64,000 nucleotides of DNA. Source: Orobanche coerulescens (taxonomy: Eukaryota; Streptophyta; Magnoliopsida; Lamiales; Orobanchaceae). Positions 37,779 to 49,424 of the stretch are shown here, one piece after another (positions within the stretch are counted from its first letter, which is position 1; each line of letters opens with the position of its first letter). The stretch spans positions 40,449,001 through 40,513,000 of the forward strand of contig CM065806.1 in the NCBI GenBank assembly GCA_033398695.1, read 5' to 3'. The position numbers and the translations under genes are program-made. The notes beneath the pieces are model-generated. The model made no database searches and was not told the DNA's origin. It saw only the letters and a list, made by a program, of their open reading frames with translations.

Positions 37779-39566
37779 TTAAGAAACAAACAACTCAGGG
37801 TACCTAGCACGCATGCTATCCTCGGTTTCCCAAGTTGCTTCCTCGATACCGTGTCTCAACCACTGCACTTTACCCAAAGGGATGGTTTTATGCCTCAATC
37901 GTTTCTCACGATGCTCCAAAATCTTCAAAGGTCGCTCTTCAAAGGTAACATCCTCGGCGACATCAATCTCACCATAATCGATGACGTGACTAGGATCCGG
38001 GACATATTTCCTCAGCTGGGAAACATGAAAAACGCTATGAACATGACTCAAGGCCGGAGGTAACGCCAAACGGTATGCCAACCCACCGACTCGCTCGAGG
38101 ATCTCAAAGGGGCCGATAAATCTCGGACTCAATTTCCCTTTCTTCCCGAAACGAAAAACTCCCTTCGTCGGCGACGCCTTTAGCAAAACGCGGTCTCCCA
38201 CCTCGAATTCCAAAGGTCGACGACGAATGTCGGCATACGACTTTTGTCGACTCTGGGCAGTCAACATCCGTTCCCGAATTAATTCTATCTTCCGCCTCGT
38301 CTCTAAAACGACATCTGGCTCGGTCCCGACCAAATCAGACGCCTCATTCCAACAGATCGGTGATCGACATCGCCGCCCATAAAGTGCCTCATACGGTGCC
38401 ATCCGAATCGACGCGTGCCAACTATTGTTATACGTGAATTCGATCAATGGCAAATGTTCCTCCCAGTCACTACTCCAATCGAGAGCACAGGCACGCAACA
38501 AGTCCTCGAACGTCTGGATAGTGCGTTCCGACTGTCCATCTGACTGGGGATGAAAAGAGGTACTCAAACACAAACGGGTACCCAACGCCTTATGCACCGC
38601 CTGCCAGAAGTGCGATACGAAACGGCCATCACGATCCGAAACAATAGACTTCGGAGTACCGTGAAGTCTCACAATCTGCGCGATAAACACACGAGCCAAC
38701 TTCTCCGGGCTCCAAGTGTCCTTGATGCCCAGAAAATGTGCCGACTTGGTCAAACGATCGACAATCACCCATACCATATTCATGCCCGACCTCGATCTCG
38801 GTAGACTCGAAATGAAATCCATCGATATATCTTCCCATTTCCATTCCGGAACGGGAAGTGACTGCAAAAGCCCAGCCGGTCGCTGATGCTCGATTTTGAC
38901 TTGCTGGCAAGTCAAACACCTTGCTACAAACTGCGCGACCTCCTCCTTCATGTCATTCCACCAGATGTTCCTTCTCAAGTCCTTGTACATCTTACTCGAA
39001 CCAGGATGAACGGAGTAAGGTGTAGCATGGGCCTCCCGCAAAATACTCTGTCTCAGCTCTGAGTCGTTCGGCACACAAAGCCGACTCTGAAATCTCAAAA
39101 TACCATCCTCGTGAATCACAAACCCAGGAGACTTTCCTTTAAGAACATTCTCTCGGATTTGAGTAATCATCGGATCCTCTGACTTCTTTAGCTTAATTTC
39201 ATCGATCAAAGACGACGAAATCTCTAAAGCACGAAGTTGCCCGATGGCTCCAGGCAACAAAACTTCAAAATCTAACTCGATCAAAGCTCGCCGAAGCTCA
39301 GACTGAGTCGTAAGGATCTCAAGCATTCGTAACGCAACCGGTTTCCGACTCAAGGCGTCGGCCACGACGTTCGCCTTGCCCGGATGATAAAGGATTTCGA
39401 GGTCATAATCCTTAATCAACTCTAACCACCTCCTCTGCATCATATTCAACTCTCGCTGAGTAAATATGTATTTCAGACTTTTATGATCAGTAAAAATCTG
39501 ACATGGAGAGCCGAAAAGGTAGTGACGCCAAATCTTGAGCGCAAATACGACTGCCACTAACTCCAA
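37779..39566 (-). pseudogene. Unit A RNase H C-terminal part, integrase and chromodomain
   Basis: 595 residues. RNase H end with [12 protein letters not shown] and NVVADALSR (residues 27-73). Integrase HHCC: H180, H187, C217, C220. Catalytic D250, D311 and E347. GPF module at 485-487. Chromodomain about 545-595, ending [19 protein letters not shown]. All integrase residues are present, so this half could be functional, but it is cut from upstream RT by a stop (TAC to TAA at 39579-39581) that unit B shares at 46346-46348. Confidence 0.9.
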
Positions 39567-39578
39567 ATCATGAGTAGG

Positions 39579-40130
39579 TTAGTTAAGCTCGTACGGCCTC
39601 AACTGTCTCGACGCAAAGGCAATGGTCTTGCCGTGCTGCATTAATACGCACCCAAGACCCTGACCCGAAGCATCACTATAAACGGCGAATCCCTCGTTGC
39701 CACACGGCAACGCCAAAACCGGAGCTGAAGTCAAACGCTTCTTCAGCTCCTCAAAACTGAACTGCCTCTCGTCATTCCATACGAACTTCTCGGATTTCTG
39801 GAGCAACTGTGTAAGTGGTCGAGCCAGTTTCGAGAAACCCTCGACGAACCTACGGTAGTAGCCAGCCAAACCCAAGAAACTTTGGAGCTCTCTCACGTTT
39901 TTGGGCGGTGCCCAATCCAATACCGCCTCGATCTTCTGCGGATCTACACGAACCCCCTCGGCTGAAATCACGAGACCCAAAAACATCACGTCCTTCAGCC
40001 AGAACTCACATTTCGAGAACTTCGCATAGAGTTGCTCGGCCCTCAAAATGTCTAACACTATCCGCAAATGATGGGCATGTTCTTCCTCGTTCCTCGAATA
40101 AATAAGAATATCGTCAATGAAGACGACCAC
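39579..40130 (-). pseudogene. Unit A RT C-terminal half and RNase H N-terminal part
   Basis: 183 residues starting at the RT active site [12 protein letters not shown], through [17 protein letters not shown] and EKFVW to the RNase H start [11 protein letters not shown], where the catalytic Asp is intact. It is separated from the upstream frame by a 2-bp deletion near 40126 that unit B shares. It ends at the shared stop at 39579. Confidence 0.88.
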
Positions 40131-40219
40131 ACTTATCCAAATACTCGATAAAGACTTTGTTCATCAACTTCATGAACACCGCCGGCGCATTAGTTAACCC
40201 GAAAGGCATAACTACAAAC

Positions 40220-42412
40220 TCATAATGTCCGTATCTCGTCCGAAAAGTCAAGCTGCACATCGGATTCTCTCACCCGGAGCTGATAGTACCCCGATTTCAA
40301 ATCAATTTTCGAGAATACCGTAGCTCCCTGCAACTGGTCGAACAAGTCATCAATTCTCGGCAAAGCATACTTGTTATTGATGGTCACCTTGTTTAGTTCG
40401 CGATAGTCGATACACAAACGTAGTGAACCATCCTTCTTCCGCACAAACAGGACCGGTGCGCCCCAAGGCGAGGCGCTCGGTCGAACATACCCCGACTCAA
40501 GAAGCTCACTCAATTGCTTCTTCAACTCGGACATCTCTGAAGGTGCCATGCGATAGGGTGCCTTCGAAATAGGAGCCGCACCCGGCTCTAACTCTATAGC
40601 GAACTCGACCTCACGATCCGGTGGCAATCCCGGTAACTCGTCAGGAAAAACATCAGGAAATTCATTAACGATTGGAATCGACGAAAGCTCGACCCCACCA
40701 TCCTCCGCCTTCAAGGCATAGCACCAATAGCCGGTACACCCCTTTCGCAGGAGTCTCATCGCCTTCAAGGCGTTAATAACGAATTTCTGGTTCCCCCTCT
40801 TTCGCCCGGCGAAAGAGTGCTCAGTGCCATCATCGGCTAACATGGTGATGATTCTCGTGCGGTAGTTCATGATTGCACCATGCCGCTCGAGCCAATCATC
40901 CCCGAGAATTAAGTCCTCACCCTCAATACCCACAGCAATAAGATTAGAGGGCCAAGCCCTCTCACAAATAAACACAGAACAGTCTCGAACCTCCTGATCA
41001 CCAACGATCCTATCACCGCTAGGAAGCTTAACGATGAAGGGCTCACAAGGCGTCAAATGGTCGAGACTCAAACGGCGTACACAATCCAGAGATATGAACG
41101 AATGCGTAGCACCAGAATCGAAAAGCACACTGACAGGATGAGAAAGAATATGAACGGTACCTGTCGCTACGGTAGCCGCTGGATCATCGGCTCTCCGCAT
41201 CTCATAAACCCGCGGATGGGCGGAGCCGACACTAGAAGCTCCTCCGCGGTCCGACCCGACCTCTCCCTCGACTGGCATTCGGTAGGGACTGAGAATCACA
41301 CGATCCTTGATGCACACACGGTACCCTAGGCGATGGAGAGGAAGTCCGGGCACCAATAATTCTCCTCTCAAAGACAGAAGGCCTTTGTGGTCTACTGCCA
41401 CACCGATTACACACAAGAAAGGGCTCAAACAAGATGATCGACGTGGCCTGCATTTACCACAATTGAAACACTTCACATCACGGAAAGCAGCACTGGTAGT
41501 TCCACGAGGACCCCCAGCGGAATGAGCTGGACTACCGCCGGTGGGGAAGTTAGCAGATTGGGATCTCTGCTGACCCCCATTCTTGTGGCCCGAAAAGTTC
41601 CCGGCGGACTTCTGCTTCTTACTCTCGCGGGCCGCCTCACTCGCCGTCACAGACATATCGTAAGCAAGGGCCCTGCTCTGATAATCCTTCAAGGTAGTAC
41701 AGACGAGCCCCGACATATAGTCCCGAATAGACAATTTCATCCGCCTGGAAAAATGGAAGATTTTGTCGCTCTCCTCGACAACTTGGGTCTTCACGTAACC
41801 CAACTCCTTGTTAAAATCAGCAATAGCTTGAGATACGGGGATATCCCGTGGTTGAGCATCATAGAAAGCATGTACCCGAGCCTGTCTGACCGGCCACGGG
41901 CAGTATTCAGTCTCCATCAATTCTTGAAATTCGGCCCATGAAGCAACACGATCTTTGGGGCCAACGGCCTCCCACCAATCCGTAGCATCTCCCGTGAGAA
42001 AATATTGAGCAATAGGGACCTTACGGTCCTCGGGACAGTTAGTGGCAACGAAGACCTTAGATATCTCCTTGATCCACCCCTCCCAGCCGATCGGGTCTGA
42101 AGCTCCCGAAAACTGAGGAGGATGCATCTTGATGACATCTTGGAGCCAACGATCTGCTCCGCCCCGATTAGCGTGGGCCTGATCCGGGTTCTGAACCGCC
42201 TGAGCTATCGCCGCCATTTGGTTCACCATTTGCTGCATAACGGCCGCAATACCGAGGTTGGCACGCTCCTGAGAAGAAGCATGGCTATGACGGTCGCCGG
42301 TACTGCCGGCTCCCGAAGACTGTGACGTGGCCGCCCCACCGGCTGCCCCACGTCCCCGGCCGCGTCCAAGACCACGACCGAGACCACGACCACGACCTCT
42401 TCCAGCATCCAT
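40220..42412 (-). pseudogene. Unit A gag, protease and RT N-terminal part
   Basis: 730 residues from the ATG at 42412 (MDAG and an RG repeat). The gag core is at residues 95-260. The zinc-knuckle region is scrambled: only the first CFNCGK survives, and 41228-41460 differs from unit B by many small indels that restore frame afterwards. Protease FDSGATHSF and RT up to [12 protein letters not shown] follow. The frame is then lost at 40232-40248, where unit B encodes the expected residues. The two CCHC knuckles should bind genomic RNA, so unit A gag as sequenced is probably defective. Confidence 0.87.
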
Positions 42413-42413
42413 A

Positions 42414-42531
42414 CTGGAGTTAAATAAGTAGCAAAAGCCATACGAGGGTCAGTACAAGAAAAGAACAATCACAAGTCGAGAATCAAGGGTACGATACAAG
42501 GAATTAATGAACAGAGGAAGGAAAAACTTAC
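42414..42531 (-). other. Probable leader intron before gag, unit A
   Basis: 118 nt on the minus strand, starting GTAAGTTTTTCC and ending TTTAACTCCAG one base before the gag ATG. T-rich, with an internal out-of-place ATG that splicing would remove. Unit B has the same at 49187-49304. Confidence 0.5.
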
Positions 42532-42634
42532 GGACACTAGTAGTACCGGAATCATGGTAGCGTGACGATGATGTGCAAAACAAAACACCACAAGACCCAA
42601 TAAACCGACAAGCCTAGGTATCCATAAACCTAAA

Positions 42635-42646
42635 GCTCCGATACCA
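42635..42646 (-). other. Unit A primer-binding site (tRNA-iMet)
   Basis: TGGTATCGGAGC on the minus strand, 5 bp inside the middle LTR. Confidence 0.88.
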
Positions 42647-42651
42647 TTTTC

Positions 42652-44509
42652 TGTAACACCCCCAGGATATCCGAGGTATATTACAGCGCCGTGAATCCCT
42701 AGATGGGACCCACCAGGCTGAACAAGCATCATACTCATCGACTCACAGAAACAACAGAAAAAAATACCTCATCATAAAGACGCCCAACAAAATAATTCAC
42801 CCGGTTTAACCGGTCAAACATGACACCGTAATCCATCACAACATAATAAACAACAATACAATCCCGACAAGTAAAAGTATCTTAAGTACTCGAGTACTTC
42901 TATTAGTTTAAAGACCACAAAGGTAAAGATAGAAACAACAAGACACCACTCGTGCACAATCATCACGCACGGCCATCATCCGCATACTGGTCCAGCGCCC
43001 GCTCGTCTCGAAGATCCTGACCTGAAATTCATAAAACGAATTTCCCCAAAACGGGTCCCCAGAGGGGTTAGCAATTACGCTAGTACAAGTAACCAAATGA
43101 ACGACTTACATCTTACACATATAGTAAATGCATGCAATTAAGAAAAACGTTCAAAAGCACTCATTTCCGGAAATGCCATAATCAAATCACATTTTCAAAA
43201 TTCACCACAATTAACCGTCGATCCACGTCTCTGTGGACCCCTACCGAGACCCCGTCGGATCTAACCCGTAGTGGTTAAAAGCAAGCTCGTCGATCCATGT
43301 CTCTTGTGGACCCCTACCGAGACCCCGTCGGATCTAACCCGTAGTGAGCATACACACACACGATTTCTCATACAATACTATTATGTCAAGATTGTAAGTT
43401 CATAAGGGTACTTGCCTCGATCAAAAGACGGTGACACGAACGGGAATGAAGGATCGAACACAACCGCGAGGAACCGGCGGAAATGAACCTAACGATTCGA
43501 ATAGCACAATCACAACCACTTCTAAACGATTATGGAAATGGAATACATCCGGAAACCCGCCTACGATTCATGTATATTCGTACAAAAATAACAATGAGGG
43601 CGGACCACAACCAAACCCTCTCGATTCCGTAAAAATCCGCAAAATATCCATGAATCCGTAGGAAAGCTAAAGATACTAACAATATTAATCGTATTCATCA
43701 TGAATCCACCAACAAAACGGAACGAATCGGAAGAAAAACCCAAAACCCCCAAATTAATCGAAAATAGGGTTCTAGAAATATTACCTTTGAAGATTCAAGT
43801 ACTAAGATCCGTAGAACACGCGTTGGATTGATTGTCCAGGCTTCACTACCGAAGAAAAATGATGAAAATCGACCCCCCAATGGATAATGATGAAGAACTC
43901 TCCCCCCTCTCTCACACTCTCTCTCGCGACGCAGGAAGAAGAAGAAAGAATGAGCAGCGGACGCTCAAAACGACATAATTATAGGGGGTTGACCGCATTG
44001 TGTGCCGCGGCACAGCTGAGGTCTGCCACGGCACAAGCCAAAAATTTACTCCTGTGGTTCGGCATTGTGCCGCGGCATGCCTCGCAGGCTGCGCACCTGC
44101 TGATTGGGTTTTGGTCGCAGAAGACACACGAGTGTGCCGCGGCACCGGACAGTGTGCCGCGGCACCGGATGGGTGTGCCGCGGCACACGACAGCTTTGTT
44201 CGACCAACCATCGAAGGAATTTGTGTGCCGCGGCGCACACACCTTGTGCCGCGGCCCACACCCTTTTTGGGTCCCAAAATGATAAAAATGATCCGGAAAG
44301 AGAATAAAAACGATAGGAATCAATATTTGGGAACTAATAACACGAAATGGACCCACGGCAACCCCGAAACGGCGGTTCCGCACAACAATAACGAGAAAAA
44401 AGTTCAACAGTTGGCAGAAAGGACACACTGAAAGGTACACGAGGGGCACTACGATCGGGAAATACACCAAAGATGAAAATACAAGGGAAAGAAAAATGCG
44501 GATATTACA
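42652..44509 (-). repeat. Tandem LTR B (shared middle LTR)
   Basis: 1858 bp, serving as 5' LTR of unit A and 3' LTR of unit B. Array 44001-44262, TATA 43974-43985, donor-like site 43410-43417, GACG hairpins 43320-43335 and 43247-43262, palindrome 43162-43175. The array has patches (44050-44205) that differ from LTR A. Confidence 0.93.
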
Positions 44510-44540
44510 TTCTACCCCTCTAAAAAATAAGTTTCGTCCC
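44510..44540 (-). other. PPT region of tandem unit B
   Basis: Directly beside LTR B, identical in type to 37743-37770. Its presence shows that unit B keeps a complete internal region. Confidence 0.7.
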
Positions 44541-44545
44541 GAAAC

Positions 44546-45937
44546 TTAAGAAACAAACAACTCAGGGTACCTAGCACGCATGCTATCCTCGGTTTCCCAA
44601 GTTGCTTCCTCGATACCGTGTCTCGACCACTGCACATTACCCAAAGGGATGGTTTTATGCCTCAATCGTTTCTCACGATGCTCCAAAATCTTCAAAGGTC
44701 GCTCTTCAAAGGTAACATCCTCGGCGACATCAATCTCACCATAATCGATGACGTGACTAGGATCCGGGACATATTTCCTCAGCTGGGAAACATGAAAAAT
44801 GCTATGAACATGACTCAAGGCCGGAGGTAACGCCAAACGGTATGCCAACCCACCGACTCGCTCGAGGATCTCAAAGGGGCCGATAAATCTCGGACTCAAT
44901 TTCCCTTTCTTCCCGAAACGAAAAACTCCCTTCGTCGGCGACGCCTTTAGCAAAACGCGGTCTCCCACCTCGAATTCCAAAGGTCGATGACGAACGTCGG
45001 CATACGACTTTTGTCGACTCTGGGCAGTCAACATCCGTTCCCGAATTAATTCTATCTTCCGCCTCGTCTCTAAAACGACATCTGGCTCGGTCCCGACCAA
45101 ATCAGACGCCTCATTCCAACAGATCGGTGATCGACATCGCCGCCCATAAAGTGCCTCATACGGTGCCATCCGAATCGACGCGTGCCAACTATTGTTATAC
45201 GTGAATTCGATCAATGGCAAATGTTCCTCCCAGTCACTACTCCAATCGAGAGCACAGGCACGCAACAAGTCCTCGAACGTCTGGATAGTGCGTTCCGACT
45301 GTCCATCTGACTGGGGATGAAAAGAGGTACTCAAACACAAACGGGTACCCAACGCCTTATGCACCGCCTGCCAGAAGTGCGATACAAAACGGCCATCACG
45401 ATCCGAAACAATAGACTTCGGAGTACCATGAAGTCTCACAATCTGCGCGATAAACACACGAGCCAACTTCTCCGGGCTCCAAGTGTCCTTGATGCCCAGA
45501 AAATGTGCCGACTTGGTCAAACGATCGACAATCACCCATACCATATTCATGCCCGACCTCGATCTCGGTAGACTCGAAATGAAATCCATCGATATATCTT
45601 CCCATTTCCATTCCGGAACGGGAAGTGACTGCAAAAGCCCAGCCAGTCGCTGATGCTCGATTTTGACTTGCTGGCAAGTCAAACACCTTGCTACAAACTG
45701 CGCGACCTCCTCCTTCATGTCATTCCACCAGATGTTCCTTCTCAAGTCCTTGTACATCATACTCGAACCAGGATGAACGGAGTAAGGTGTAGCATGGGCC
45801 TCCCGCAAAATACTCTGTCTCAGCTCTGAGTCGTTCGGCACACAAGGCCGACTCTGAAATCTCAAAATACCATCCTCGTGAATCACAAACCCAGGAGACT
45901 TTCCTTTAAGAACATTCTCTCGGATTTGAGTAATCAT
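44546..45937 (-). pseudogene. Unit B integrase and chromodomain
   Basis: 463 residues, nearly identical to the last 463 of the unit A frame. HHCC at H48, H55, C85, C88; catalytic D118, D179, E215; GPF module and chromodomain intact. A unit-B-specific stop (TAG, 45944-45946) separates it from the RNase H frame. Confidence 0.9.
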
Positions 45938-45943
45938 CGGATC

Positions 45944-46333
45944 CTATGACTGCTTTAGCTTAATTTCATCGATCAAAGACGACGAAATCTCTAAAGCACG
46001 AAGTTGCCCGATGGCTCCAGGCAACAAAACTTCAACATCTAACTCGATCAAAGCTCGCCGAAGCTCAGACTGAGTCGTAAGGATCTCAAGCATTCGTAAC
46101 GCAACCGGTTTCCGACTCAAGGCGTCGGCCACGACGTTCGCCTTGCCCGGATGATAAAGGATTTCGAGGTCATAATCCTTAATCAACTCTAACCACCTCC
46201 TCTGCCTCATATTCAACTCTCGCTGAGTAAATATGTATTTCAGACTTTTATGATCAGTAAAAATCTGACATGCAGAGCCGAAAAGGTAGTGACGCCAAAT
46301 CTTGAGCGCAAATACGACTGCCACTAACTCCAA
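45944..46333 (-). pseudogene. Unit B RNase H C-terminal part and linker
   Basis: 129 residues with [14 protein letters not shown] and [12 protein letters not shown]. It is bounded upstream by the stop shared with unit A and downstream by its own stop. Confidence 0.85.
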
Positions 46334-46442
46334 ATCATGAGTAGGTTAGTTAAGCTCGTACGGCCTCAACTGTCTCGACGCAAAGGCAATGGTCTTGCCG
46401 TGCTGCATTAATACGCACCCAAGACCCTGACCCGAAGCATCG

Positions 46443-46892
46443 CTATAAACGGCGAATCCCTCGTTGCCACACGGCAACGCCAAAACCGGAGCTGAAGTCA
46501 AACGCTTCTAGACTCCTCAAAATCGAATCGCCTCTCGTCATTCCGCATAAACTTCTCGGATTTACGGAGCAATCGTGTAAGTGGTCGAGCCGTTTCGAAA
46601 CCCTCACGAACCTACGGTAGTAGCCAGCCAAACCCAAGAAACTTTGGAGCTCTCTCACGTTTTTGGGCGGTGCCCAATCCAATACCGCCTCGATCTTCTG
46701 CGTATCTACACGAACCCCCTCGGCTGAAATCACGAGACCCAAAAACATCACGTCCTTCAGCCAGAACTCACATTTCGAGAACTTCGCATAGAGTTGCTCG
46801 GCCCTCAAAATGTCTAACACTATCCGCAAATGATGGGCATGTTCTTCCTCGTTCCTCGAATAAATAAGAATATCGTCAATGAAGACGACCAC
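46443..46892 (-). pseudogene. Unit B RT C-terminal half, frameshifted
   Basis: 149 residues starting [12 protein letters not shown]. After [10 protein letters not shown] the frame is lost in a 110-bp patch (46505-46612) where unit B differs from unit A by many one- or two-base changes with a repeated ACTG-to-ATCG pattern. The RNase H start, including its catalytic Asp region, follows in another frame. Confidence 0.87.
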
Positions 46893-49185
46893 ACTTATCC
46901 AAATACTCGATAAAGACTTTGTTCATCAACTTCATGAACACCGCCGGCGCATTAGTTAACCCGAAAGGCATAACTACAAACTCATAATGTCCGTATCTTG
47001 TCCGAAAAGCTGTTTTCGGCACATCGGATTCTCTCACCCGGAGCTGATAGTACCCCGATTTCAAATCAATTTTCGAGAATACCGTAGCTCCCTGCAACTG
47101 GTCGAACAAGTCATCAATTCTCGGCAAAGCATACTTGTTCTTGATGGTCACCTTGTTTAGTTCGCGATAGTCGATACACAAACGTAGTGAACCATCCTTC
47201 TTCCGCACAAACAGGACCGGTGCGCCCCAAGGCGAGGCGCTCGGTCGAACATACCCCGACTCAAGAAGCTCACTAAACTGCTTCTTCAACTCGGACATCT
47301 CTGAAGGTGCCATGCGATAGGGTGCCTTCGAAATAGGAGCCGCACCCGGCTCTAACTCTATAGCGAACTCGACCTCACGATCCGGTGGCAATCCCGGTAA
47401 CTCGTCAGGAAAAACATCAGGAAATTCATTAACGATTGGAATCGAAGAAAGCTCGACCCCACCATCCTCCGCCTTCAAGGCATAGCACCAATAGCCGGTA
47501 CACCCCTTTCGCAGGAGTCTCATCGCCTTCAAGGCGTTAATAACGAATTTCTGGTTCCCCCTCTTTCGCCCGGCGAAAGAGTGCTCAGTGCCATCATCGG
47601 CTAACATGGTGATGATTCTCGTGCGGTAGTTCATGATTGCACCATGCCGCTCGAGCCAATCATCCCCGAGAATTAAGTCCTCACCCTCAATACCCACAAC
47701 AATAAGATTAGAGGGCCAAGCCCTCTCACAAATAAACACAGAACAGTCTCGAACCTCCTGATCACCAACGATCCTATCACCGCTAGGAAGCTTAACGATG
47801 AAGGGCTCACAAGGCGTCAAACGGTCGAGACTCAAACGGCGTACACAATCCAGAGATATGAACGAATGCGTAGCACCAGAATCGAAAAGCACACTGACAG
47901 GATGAGAAAGAATATGAACGGTACCTGTCGCTACGGTAGCCGCTGGATCATCGGCTCTCCGCATCTCATAAACCCGCGGATGGGCGGAGCCGACACTAGA
48001 AGCTCCCCCTCTGGCGGTCTGACCCCGACCTCTCCCTCGACTGGCATTCGGTAGGGACTGAGAAGCAAACGATCCTTGATTCACACTCGGTTCCCTAGGC
48101 GCTGGAGTGGAAGTCCGGGCACCAAGAATTCTCTCCCTCTCAGAACAGAAAGCAGCCTTGTGGCCCGGCTGGCCACACTGATTACACGTCAGCAAAGGGC
48201 TCAAACAAGTACGACTGACGTGGCCTGTACGACCACAATTGAAACACTTCACATCACGGAAAGGAGAACTGGTAGTTCCACGAGGACCCCCAGCGGAATG
48301 AGCTGGACCACCGCCGGTGGGGAAGTTAGCAGATTGGGATCTCTGCTGACCCCCATTCTTGTGGCCCGAAAAGTTCCCGGCGGACTTCTGCTTCTTACTC
48401 TCGCGGGCCGCCTCACTCGCCGTCACAGACATATCGTAAGCAAGGGCCCTGCTCTGATAATCCTTCAAGGTAGTACAGACGAGCCCCGACATATAGTCCC
48501 GAATAGACAATTTCATCCGCCTGGAAAAATGGAAGATTTTGTCGCTCTCCTCGACAACTTGGGTCTTCACGTAACCCAACTCCTTCTTAAAATCAGCAAT
48601 AGATTGAGATACGGGGATATCCCGTGGTTGAGCATCATAGAAAGCATGTACCCGAGCCTGTCTGACCGGCCACGGGCAGTATTCAGTCTCCATCAATTCT
48701 TGAAATTCGGCCCATGAAGCAATACGATCTTTGGGGCCAACGGCCTCCCACCAATCCGTAGCATCTCCCGTGAGAAAATATTGAGCAATAGGGACCTTAC
48801 GGTCCTCGGGACAGTTAGTGGCAACGAAGACCTTAGATATCTCCTTGATCCACCCCTCCCAGCCGATCGGGTCTGAAGCTCCCGAAAACTGAGGAGGATG
48901 CATCTTGATGACATCTTGGAGCCAACGATCCGCTCCGCCCCGATTAGCGTGGGCCTGATCCGGGTTCTGAACCGCCTGAGCTATCTCCGCCATTTGGTTC
49001 ACCATTTGCTGCATAACGGCCGCAATACCGAGGTTGGCACGCTCCTGAGAAGAAGCATGGCTATGACGGTCGCCGCATCGCGGCCTCGAAGACTGTGACG
49101 TGGCCGCCCCACCGGCTGCCCCACGTCCCCGGCCGCGTCCACGACCACGACCGCGACCACGACCACGACCTCTTCCAGCATCCAT
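46876..49185 (-). pseudogene. Unit B gag, protease and RT N-terminal part
   Basis: 769 residues from the ATG at 49185. RG-rich N-terminus 1-30, gag core about 95-260, CCHC knuckles at 314-327 ([14 protein letters not shown]) and 334-347 ([14 protein letters not shown]), protease FDSGATHSF at 434-442. RT continues through [27 protein letters not shown] and [15 protein letters not shown]. It ends just before the FIDD active site because of the 2-bp deletion shared with unit A. This is the best-preserved gag in the window, with all nucleocapsid and protease motifs. Confidence 0.9.
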
Positions 49186-49186
49186 A

Positions 49187-49304
49187 CTGGAGTTAAAAAA
49201 GTAGCAAAAGCCATACGAGGGTCAGTACAAGAAAAGAACAATCACAAGTCGAGAATCAAGGGTACGATACAAGGAATTAATGAACAGAGGAAGGAAAAAC
49301 TTAC
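49187..49304 (-). other. Probable leader intron before gag, unit B
   Basis: 118 nt with GTAAGT and CTCCAG ends, near-identical to 42414-42531. Confidence 0.5.
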
Positions 49305-49407
49305 GGACACTGGTAGTACCGGAATCATGGCAGCGTGACGATGATGTGCAAAACAAAACACCACAAGACCCAATAAACCGACAAGCCTAGGTATCCATAA
49401 ACCTAAA

Positions 49408-49419
49408 GCTCCGATACCA
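49408..49419 (-). other. Unit B primer-binding site (tRNA-iMet)
   Basis: TGGTATCGGAGC on the minus strand, 5 bp inside LTR C. Confidence 0.88.
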
Positions 49420-49424
49420 TTTTC

